From Clostridiales bacterium (GTDB lineage: Bacteria; Bacillota; Clostridia; Oscillospirales; Ruminococcaceae): a DNA stretch of 8,620 bases. Made by a program: the position numbers and the translations under genes. The notes under the pieces were generated by a model. That model was not told the origin of the DNA, ran no database searches, and was given only the letters and a program-made list of their open reading frames with translations. Positions 1 to 5,876 of this stretch are shown piece by piece; the first letter of the stretch is position 1, and each line of letters begins with the position of its first letter. Where the stretch lies: contig JAAZIT010000360.1 in the NCBI GenBank assembly GCA_012800685.1, forward strand, positions 1-8,620, in the 5' to 3' direction.

Positions 1-3
1 AAC

Positions 4-32
4 AAAAAAATAACACCTAGATTAGGCGTTAT
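4..32 (-). terminator. Rho-independent terminator of the surface-protein gene
   Basis: On the minus strand the arms ATAACGCCT and AGGTGTTAT form a 9-bp stem with one G-U wobble and a 5-base loop (plus positions 10-32). Seven T residues follow (plus 4-10). It lies about 26 bases past the stop codon of the surface-protein gene, where its transcript should end. In the plus direction the same hairpin is followed by TTTTATTA, so it may work weakly in both directions. Confidence 0.85.
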
Positions 33-57
33 TTTTATTATAATATTCTAAAATAAA

Positions 58-2124
58 TTATTTGTCTTCATCTGTTCTTTTTCTTTCGGAAATTGTCATA
101 AGAACTAGACCAACAGTAAATAATGCACCCACTATTAAAATTGGTGTTGAACCTGTGCTTGGTGCCTTATCCTTGTTGTTAGCAAGAATCTGATTTAATG
201 ATACCTTAAGCTCTTCGGCTTCTTTTCTCTGCCCTGCAGTATAATTAGTATCACTAATAATAGTCTCTAAATCAGTAATTTGCTTTTCAATATCTTTGAT
301 CTCACTATCAGTAAGGTCATCCTTATCTGTATATTTATCTTCAGCATCCTTAGCACCACTTAAAATCTCTCCAGGTGTTTTATCTGTATTATCGCCTGCT
401 GTAGAGCCGTCATTTGTTGTTATAATAGTAGTACTAGGATGAACTTCACTTGTCGTTTCCACTGGTTCCGTTAACTCCGATGCAGTTGTTGTTGACTTTG
501 AAGTCGTTTCTGGATTTGGATTAGTTTCTGTTTTTAGTGTCGTTGTTAAAGTTGGGGTTGTTGCTGGCTTTAACGTTGTTGTTGCTGTTGGAGTTGTTGC
601 CGGTTTCAACGTTGTTGTTGCTGTTGGGGTTGTTGCTGGCTTTAACGTTGTTGTTGCTGTTGGGGTTGTTGCTGGTTTCAGCGTTGTTGTTGCTGTTGGA
701 GTTGTTGCTGGTTTCAACGTTGTTGTTGCTGTTGGGGTTGTTGCTGGTTTCAACGTTGTTGTTGCAGTTGGAGTTGTTGCTGGTTTCAACGTTGTTGTTG
801 CTGTTGGGGTTGTTGCTGGTTTCAACGTTGTTGTTGCTGTTGGAGTTGTTGCTGGCTTTAACGTTGTTGTTGCTGTTGGAGTTGTTGTCGGTGCTGGTGT
901 GGTTGTTGGTGCTGGTGTGGTTGTTGGTGCTGGAGTTGTTGTTGGCGCTGGAGTTGTTGTTGGTGCTGGTGTGGTTGTTGGCGCTGGTGTGGTTGTTGGC
1001 GCTGGAGTTGTTGTTGGTGCTGGTGTGGTTGTTGGCGCTGGAGTTGTTGTTGGTGCTGGTGTGGTTGTTGGCACTGGAGTTGTTACTGTTGTAGTTGTTG
1101 AATCATCAGGTGTAGTCACAGGCTTATAATTAGCATTAAACATGAAGAAATGTCCTTCTGCTCCATTGTTTTCTAAAGACTTAGCAATTATACCACCCTC
1201 AAAGTTTCCAAGTTCAACAACAATATGTGCGTTAGGTGCAATAACATGTCCCGGCACCTGACTAAGTTTTACAGTTCCAGTTGCATCAGGGAAATTAAAT
1301 GTTAAGTTAACACCTGTCAAATTAAATTGACCTCCATTTTGAGAACCTTCTAAATTTTTAAAGCTATAAGTGTTCTGCATATCTCCATCATTTGAACTAA
1401 AGCCTGCATTTAAAGATATATTCGCCTCAAAATCATAACCAGTGGCTAATCTAACCTCTTGTTCCTGCACATCTGTTATTGAAATTGTAAAACCTTCTCT
1501 AGCTAATTGCTCTACGGTTACACCCTGTAAATCAATTCTATCAACTTGATTTAATATTTCTAAAGAAATTTCAAATCTACTATGCTTATCCATTTCAAGT
1601 ACAACTATTTTTTTAATTGCAGGGTTATATGGATCAGGGTTAACCTTAATATCATCAACTGTCAACTTTTTTGCACCCTCTAGTAAGCTTAAAGACTCAT
1701 TCTTTAAAGCTCCAAAAGCTGATTCCATGTTAATATAATCTGGATTCTCAACATAATAGTCTTGTAATGCTGAACCAGTAGCATTTTCACCATAATAAAT
1801 AGCTTTAGCACGGAGATCCTCACTAAGCCATTGACCAGATGTGTAGTTTCCTGCAGCTGTAAGCTTACCAAAATATGAATTTCCTATTGCTCCCTCACCA
1901 TAAGCTCCAACTGATGCCTCACCACCTACAGCAAATGAACCAACTGTATGATTTCCTACATATAAATCGTCCTCAATAAAATACTGGTACTGAGATAAGA
2001 TACTCTCAACAGTATAGCTATGCCCCTCTCCTAAATATGTTTTTTTATTATCGGCAAAAGCCAAAGTTGCAATTGATGCCGTTAAACATACGGCTGTTAA
2101 GCCTGCTAAAATTTTTTTCTTCAT
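58..2124 (-). CDS. Choice-of-anchor A family surface protein with Thr/Pro repeat stalk and sortase-like anchor
   Basis: A 688-residue secreted, probably wall-anchored adhesin-like protein. Residues 1-24 are a signal peptide (MKKK, hydrophobic core, likely cleavage after AFA). Residues ~35-332 match the choice-of-anchor A domain: an early GNHTVGSFAVGG segment, then a C-terminal part with NFPDATG, PGHVIAPNAHI and GNFEGGIIAKSL. That domain is named for appearing with many different anchors. Its molecular role is unknown. Residues 341-355 are Thr-rich, 356-415 are ten PAPTTT units, and 416-523 are nine PTATTTLKPATT units followed by a decayed tenth. They form an extended stalk that could be glycosylated (inference). 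Residues ~580-652 are charged and helical. The end has KAPSTG (653-658), a hydrophobic stretch (~661-678) and an ERKR tail, the layout of an LPXTG sorting signal with Ala in place of Leu. AGGAGAG lies 10 bases before ATG. The gene stands alone between its own promoter and terminator. Confidence 0.88.
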   Translation of the reverse strand: MKKKILAGLTAVCLTASIATLAFADNKKTYLGEGHSYTVESILSQYQYFIEDDLYVGNHTVGSFAVGGEASVGAYGEGAIGNSYFGKLTAAGNYTSGQWLSEDLRAKAIYYGENATGSALQDYYVENPDYINMESAFGALKNESLSLLEGAKKLTVDDIKVNPDPYNPAIKKIVVLEMDKHSRFEISLEILNQVDRIDLQGVTVEQLAREGFTISITDVQEQEVRLATGYDFEANISLNAGFSSNDGDMQNTYSFKNLEGSQNGGQFNLTGVNLTFNFPDATGTVKLSQVPGHVIAPNAHIVVELGNFEGGIIAKSLENNGAEGHFFMFNANYKPVTTPDDSTTTTVTTPVPTTTPAPTTTPAPTTTPAPTTTPAPTTTPAPTTTPAPTTTPAPTTTPAPTTTPAPTTTPAPTTTPTATTTLKPATTPTATTTLKPATTPTATTTLKPATTPTATTTLKPATTPTATTTLKPATTPTATTTLKPATTPTATTTLKPATTPTATTTLKPATTPTATTTLKPATTPTLTTTLKTETNPNPETTSKSTTTASELTEPVETTSEVHPSTTIITTNDGSTAGDNTDKTPGEILSGAKDAEDKYTDKDDLTDSEIKDIEKQITDLETIISDTNYTAGQRKEAEELKVSLNQILANNKDKAPSTGSTPILIVGALFTVGLVLMTISERKRTDEDK
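556..879 (-). repeat. 36-bp tandem repeat, nine units, encoding PTATTTLKPATT
   Basis: Nine in-frame 36-bp units, each coding for 12 residues (protein residues 416-523), plus a degenerate tenth unit at about 520-555 that reads PTLTTTLKTETN. Units differ mainly at silent positions (GGAG versus GGGG, GGTTTCAAC versus GGCTTTAAC on the plus strand), so the protein repeat is perfect while the DNA is not. The 72-bp blocks 698-769 and 770-841 differ at only one base, pointing to a recent two-unit duplication. Confidence 0.95.
880..1087 (-). repeat. 18-bp tandem repeat, ten PAPTTT units plus one degenerate
   Basis: Ten 18-bp units (880-1059) encode ten PAPTTT hexapeptides at protein residues 356-415. 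A diverged unit at the upstream edge (1060-1087) gives the TTPVPTTT sequence. Four silent DNA variants of the unit are interspersed (GGTGCT or GGCGCT, followed by GGTGTGG or GGAGTTG on the plus strand). The array abuts the 36-bp array directly, so nearly 540 bases of this gene are minisatellite. Copy number is likely to vary between strains through slippage or recombination (inference). Confidence 0.95.
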
Positions 2125-2214
2125 TACTAATAATCTCTCCTACATTTCTCTCATTTGTGTTGTCAAATCACATCACTTACAAATGATATGTTAACATAAA
2201 TAACTATTGTTATA

Positions 2215-2243
2215 ATTATACTTAATCAGTATATATATGTCAA
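2215..2243 (-). promoter_or_regulatory. Perfect-consensus sigma-A promoter of the surface-protein gene
   Basis: Read on the minus strand, TTGACA (plus 2238-2243) is followed by a 17-base spacer and TATAAT (plus 2215-2220). Both hexamers and the spacing match the vegetative consensus exactly. Transcription should begin near 2208, giving a leader of roughly 84 bases before the ATG at 2124. This predicts strong, largely constitutive expression unless a repressor acts here. Confidence 0.85.
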
Positions 2244-2622
2244 GTCTTTTTTGGTTAAAAAACAACATATTTTCTCCGCTTTTTATAATTCTACCAAATG
2301 ATATTTACACGACAACTTTTAGATGAAATTTTGTTAATATTGACCAAAAACATTTTCACAAACACCCGTCAAACCTTTATAAACGGTTAATTCATTACGG
2401 ATAATTAAGAGTTTAATAAATCTTTTACAATTGGTAAACTGTTGATTTATCACTGGATTATAAACAGATTAAAACAACGTAATTAATGCCTAATTCTCTT
2501 TAGTTAAACCATTGAATATATCTCCATAATTGTTATATTACAAAATGTTGTGCATAGTGCATTGATACTTTAAATATGTTTTGTGCAAAAGAGTAATTTT
2601 TCCTGTAGATTTGTATAATTTG
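2244..2622. other. Divergent intergenic region, no gene seen
   Basis: About 380 very AT-rich bases between the two outward-facing promoters. No open frame with a ribosome binding site was found on either strand. Four copies of TAAAC, each followed closely by an A/T-rich GTT- or ATT-like triplet, lie at 2380, 2435, 2461 and 2505 on the plus strand. They could be sites for a DNA-binding protein, but the low-complexity background makes chance plausible. No RNA gene was recognised. Confidence 0.5.
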
Positions 2623-2652
2623 TTGACTATATCGCAATGTATATGATATAAT
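2623..2652 (+). promoter_or_regulatory. Extended -10 promoter of the dynamin-like operon
   Basis: TTGACT (2623-2628), an 18-base spacer and TATAAT (2647-2652) preceded by TGA, giving the TGnTATAAT extended -10 form. Transcription should start near 2659-2660, leaving a leader of about 134 bases before the first gene. No other comparably good plus-strand promoter was seen in the intergenic region. Confidence 0.75.
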
Positions 2653-2664
2653 GTATCGTAGTGT

Positions 2665-2739
2665 AATGTGTGCAGTTTTACATAAAAATAGAGCTCACAC
2701 ATTTTATTAGTTAATGTAGCAGCTATTTTAATAATAGCT
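2665..2739 (+). promoter_or_regulatory. Two predicted hairpins in the operon leader RNA
   Basis: The first hairpin pairs AATGTGTG (2665-2672) with CACACATT (2696-2703), an 8-bp perfect stem enclosing a 23-base loop that contains a small TTTT/AAAA inner stem. The second pairs AGCTATT (2721-2727) with AATAGCT (2733-2739) around a 5-base loop. Neither is followed by a U-run, so they are not terminators. They lie right after the predicted start of transcription and could stabilise the message or bind a regulator. No known riboswitch class was recognised. Confidence 0.4.
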
Positions 2740-2782
2740 ACTTACAAATACAAAAAAATAACTTGAACATTGTTCGAGATTT

Positions 2783-2787
2783 GGAGG
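2783..2787 (+). promoter_or_regulatory. Ribosome binding site that sets the GTPase A start
   Basis: GGAGG lies 6 bases before the ATG at 2794. The same frame is open back to a TTG at 2770, but that codon has no Shine-Dalgarno sequence upstream, and the extra eight residues (MFEIWRSE) are simply the translated binding site and its flanks. The ATG at 2794 is therefore preferred. Confidence 0.85.
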
Positions 2788-2793
2788 TCAGAG

Positions 2794-4845
2794 ATGGAAA
2801 ATCGTATTGATTACGGAAGCTATTCTGGATATCGTGAAACTGTCCGTACTCTAACAGAAGATTTAACTGTGCTATTAAAAATGTGCGATGAGATTTCTCT
2901 TGTTAACAGCGCTCAATCCATAAGAGAAACTATTGAAAAAGTTAACGATGATCATTTCGAGGTTGCTATTGTCGGAGAGTTTAAGAGAGGTAAATCCACT
3001 CTTATTAACGCTCTTTTAGGACAAGAGGTTTTGCCTGCTGACGTTTTACCTGCAACTGCAACACTTAACCGAGTTACATATAGTGAGGACCCTTATGTTC
3101 AGGTTGAATACAAGGACGGCACTAGCGAGCGTGTTGATATTGAACAGCTAGAAAATTATGTTACTAAGCTAACAGCTGAAGCTGAAGAAAAGGCTGAAAC
3201 CGTTAAAGAGGCAACTGTTCACTATGATACAGAATTCTGTCGCAACAACGTTGACATCATTGACACCCCTGGTTTAAATGATGATGAACAAATGACTAAT
3301 GTGACACTTTCTATACTTCCACAAATTGATGCCGCTGTATTTGTTATCAGTGCAAACTCACCATTCTCCCAATTTGAAAAGGATTTTCTTGAAAAGAAGA
3401 TGCTTTCATCTGACGTTGGAAGAATTATATTTGTAGTAAACTGTTTTGGAACTTTCTCACCAGAGGATGAAAACAAGATAGTTGAGACTGTAAGAGGTCG
3501 TATTGGCAAGTACGTTATGGATAAAGCAAAAAAAGTTATGGGCGAAGACAGCCGAGAGTTTGCTGTATACAAAAGAAAAATAGGAACTCCACGAGTTATT
3601 GGTTTATATGCTAAAAAAGCTTTAACAGCTAAACAGTCCAACGACACCGAGCTACTTGCTGAAAGTAATTTCATTGAGTTTGAAAAAGCTTTGGAAACAA
3701 TGCTAACTAAAGAACGTGGTGTAATTGCTCTTCAAATTCTAGCTAACAAGCTAACCAACTCAGGAACTGAAATATTACGTTCTGTTGTTATGCAGGAAAA
3801 TGCACTAATGATGGAAAACGATGAGTTTATGGAGCGTTATGCTTCTGCAATAGATGAGATAGGTGAGATTAGAAACAAAAAGCGTCAAGAATTCGTTAAA
3901 ATTAATGATGCCGCTAACAAGGTTTTCTCCGATTTACAGCCTGTACTAGATAGCTATTGGACAAATATTGAACAAGCTGCTTTGGACGTTATCGAAAACT
4001 TTCAAATGTCATCTGATGATTTTAAAAGAGACCAGCTTAAAATGGTTACTGCTAAGCTAACAGATAAAATTAAAGAAAGCATTGAGGCTAGAGCACAGCT
4101 TATTTGTGAGCAAATTCAAAATGCAATAAATATTGCTATTAGCGTTGAAACTGAGCGTTTACAAGGCTTTGAAGATGAGTTCTTCGCTTCTATTGCAAAA
4201 ATTCAAGATATGTTTATAATTCCCGAAAGAATTTCAAAGAACGGAAGCACTGTTGACAAAATCATTGGTGCGGCAATCGGTTCATTTGGTACTGGCGGAA
4301 TGTTCTTAGGCTTCCGTGAGGCAGGTTTTAAGGGTGCACTTCTTGGTGGTGTAACCGGATTTGCAGGTTTCTATGCTACATATTACGCAGCAGTGTTTTT
4401 CGCTGGAGTGTTGGGAGTAACAACTGCTTTGCCTGCAACCTTATGCTTAATGGCACTTGCAGGGCTTGCTGGAACATTCTCAGCAAACTTTGCGATTGAT
4501 AAAATACTTGTGAAAGAAAGAATTGACAAATACAAGTCAAACTTTAAAACACAGGTTAAAAAACAGTTCCACGAAATGAAGCTTAATACAGACTTTACTG
4601 AAACAGTACGTCGTCAGGTATTTACTGCTTTTGAGGGGCTAAAGGGTAAAATTGAACAAGAAACTGAAATCATTCTTCGTGATACACAAGAGACACTAGA
4701 CAATCTAAATGATCTCAAGAATGAAAAGAGTAGCATTTCAGAAAGAGAAATGGAACGTCTTCACTCTATTGCTGAATCAGCAAGCGGTATTGTCTCTAGC
4801 GCTCACTCAGTTAGAAAAGTACTTACCGAATCTATGGAAAGCTAA
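2794..4845 (+). CDS. Dynamin-like GTPase A with hydrophobic membrane segment
   Basis: A 683-residue bacterial dynamin-family protein, a class of large GTPases that bind and remodel membranes. The G1 loop is GEFKRGKST (residues 61-69), the G2 threonine is probably T88 in VLPATAT, and G3 is DTPG (157-160). The expected G4 position after the FVV strand reads NCFG (216-219) instead of NKxD, so base recognition may be altered or use other residues. Residues ~310-470 are mainly helical and charged, as in a dynamin stalk. Residues ~490-566 are a long Gly/Ala-rich hydrophobic stretch, enough for a membrane hairpin or paddle. A further helical region (~570-680) would pair back with the stalk. The gene is first in the operon, 55 bases before the M48-like gene with no terminator between. 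It resembles GTPase B around G1 (INALLG after both P-loops). Family assignment is firm. The cellular role is unknown. Confidence 0.9.
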   Translation: MENRIDYGSYSGYRETVRTLTEDLTVLLKMCDEISLVNSAQSIRETIEKVNDDHFEVAIVGEFKRGKSTLINALLGQEVLPADVLPATATLNRVTYSEDPYVQVEYKDGTSERVDIEQLENYVTKLTAEAEEKAETVKEATVHYDTEFCRNNVDIIDTPGLNDDEQMTNVTLSILPQIDAAVFVISANSPFSQFEKDFLEKKMLSSDVGRIIFVVNCFGTFSPEDENKIVETVRGRIGKYVMDKAKKVMGEDSREFAVYKRKIGTPRVIGLYAKKALTAKQSNDTELLAESNFIEFEKALETMLTKERGVIALQILANKLTNSGTEILRSVVMQENALMMENDEFMERYASAIDEIGEIRNKKRQEFVKINDAANKVFSDLQPVLDSYWTNIEQAALDVIENFQMSSDDFKRDQLKMVTAKLTDKIKESIEARAQLICEQIQNAINIAISVETERLQGFEDEFFASIAKIQDMFIIPERISKNGSTVDKIIGAAIGSFGTGGMFLGFREAGFKGALLGGVTGFAGFYATYYAAVFFAGVLGVTTALPATLCLMALAGLAGTFSANFAIDKILVKERIDKYKSNFKTQVKKQFHEMKLNTDFTETVRRQVFTAFEGLKGKIEQETEIILRDTQETLDNLNDLKNEKSSISEREMERLHSIAESASGIVSSAHSVRKVLTESMES

Positions 4846-4900
4846 ATATTATACGCATAAATTTTAATTAACTTTACAAACAGTTTAAGGAGGTACTCTA

Positions 4901-5875
4901 ATGAGTGATTTATTAGAATCAGTCAATCCGCTGCTGCAAATTGATACTAGTTTCCGCTCATATCTAAATGCGTATACACGCTCCTTTCAAAATCACGTTG
5001 TTGGTGGACAGCTCGACTATGCCTTTGAATCTGATTTCGCTGTAAGACAAAAAATAATGAGCCTTTCTGGTTGGACTAAACTAACTAAGGCTATAAATAC
5101 AACAGATATATCAGCAGAAGCAAAACATCTATTTTTAAAGTTTAACCAAGTCGGACCACTTAAACATCCCTCGATTTATGAAACAGTTAAGATATGTGCT
5201 GCTAGATTAGAGCTTAATCTACCAATCGTATTTGTTCGTGATGACATAACTAGACCAATAATCTATTCTGTGGCTAGTGACATTATTGAACCGTGCATAG
5301 TTATTTCTGCCCCACTTGTTGAAATGTGCAATGCTGAGGAGCTTCAGCTTCTTATTGGTTGCGAATGTGGAAGAATACAAAACAACCACGCAATTTACAA
5401 CTGGGCTTATACTTACGTTAACAATAAAAATGCTTTTTTACCAACTGAGCGTTCATATAAATTCCCTATTGGTAACCAAATTATATGTTCATTAATTGAA
5501 TGGGTTAAATATGCGGATATCACAGTTAATAGAGCTGCTATCATTTGCATTGATGAGCCTGGACGATTTTTAGACATTCTTTGTAGTATTTATAACAAAG
5601 GATATGTGGACTTTTACGGAAGATCACTTGACAAAGCTAATTCTAAATACCTTATTGGTTTATATGAAAGCAACCGAATGACTTCGGCTAGAAATCTTCA
5701 CCCTAACCCTAAATTAGAAGAGCTTGAAAGAGGTTTTCTTGCGTCTTCGGAATTTCTTTATTGCAATTCCCTTTTTCTATGGAGGAAAGATCTCGACAAC
5801 TCAGATCTTCATACAGTTGACGGTGAAATCTGTGATGTGCGAAGCTCAATAATTCTAGGAACAGGAGGGCAATAA
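4901..5875 (+). CDS. M48-peptidase-like protein with degenerate zinc site
   Basis: A 324-residue protein with no signal peptide or obvious membrane segment. Residues ~95-215 follow the layout of M48 (HtpX/Oma1-type) metallopeptidases: IVFVRDD, then PCIVISAPLVEMCNAEELQLLIGCECGRIQNNH (128-163, start approximate), matching the family's strand, AEEL helix and HExxHIxNxH helix. The zinc motif is broken. HExxH is CECGR (154-158), keeping only the Glu, while the later His of NNH (163) is retained. The downstream ExxxD ligand motif reads DITVN (206-210). Loss of both zinc His argues against normal peptidase activity, so I infer a pseudoenzyme used as a scaffold, sensor or adaptor. Residues 215-324 match nothing I recognise. 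AAGGAGGT lies 6 bases before the ATG. The stop is one base from the next gene's ATG, so it is probably co-translated with GTPase B. Confidence 0.7.
   Translation: MSDLLESVNPLLQIDTSFRSYLNAYTRSFQNHVVGGQLDYAFESDFAVRQKIMSLSGWTKLTKAINTTDISAEAKHLFLKFNQVGPLKHPSIYETVKICAARLELNLPIVFVRDDITRPIIYSVASDIIEPCIVISAPLVEMCNAEELQLLIGCECGRIQNNHAIYNWAYTYVNNKNAFLPTERSYKFPIGNQIICSLIEWVKYADITVNRAAIICIDEPGRFLDILCSIYNKGYVDFYGRSLDKANSKYLIGLYESNRMTSARNLHPNPKLEELERGFLASSEFLYCNSLFLWRKDLDNSDLHTVDGEICDVRSSIILGTGGQ
5863..5869 (+). promoter_or_regulatory. Ribosome binding site of GTPase B inside the preceding gene
   Basis: AGGAGGG lies within the last codons of the M48-like gene, 7 bases before the ATG at 5877. The stop codon TAA (5873-5875) sits between the site and the start. 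This spacing usually means translational coupling, so the M48-like protein and GTPase B should be made in linked amounts. Confidence 0.85.
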
Positions 5876-5876
5876 T

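Noticed and set aside
556..1087. Regular 36-bp repeats resembling a CRISPR array
   Set aside because: The units are contiguous with no unique spacers and code in frame for a secreted protein's stalk.
537..1094. Leu-rich open frame on the plus strand
   Set aside because: It is the antisense of the Thr/Pro repeat arrays. Its LLLL pattern follows from the repeat bases, and it has no ribosome binding site.
899..1129. Val/Gly-rich open frame on the plus strand
   Set aside because: It is a shadow of the 18-bp array on the opposite strand of the surface-protein gene.
2666..2710. 14-codon leader peptide ORF in the operon leader
   Set aside because: It has no Shine-Dalgarno sequence and begins only a few bases after the predicted transcription start, so translation is unlikely.
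2770..2793. Upstream TTG start for GTPase A
   Set aside because: It has no ribosome binding site, and the added residues are the translated binding site of the ATG at 2794.
3222..3674. 150-codon open frame on the minus strand
   Set aside because: It lies wholly antisense to the GTPase domain of GTPase A and shows no recognisable protein features or binding site.
4846..4900. Possible separate promoter or terminator between GTPase A and the M48-like gene
   Set aside because: The 55 bases hold no stable hairpin and no good pair of promoter hexamers, only the ribosome binding site, so the genes were kept as one operon.
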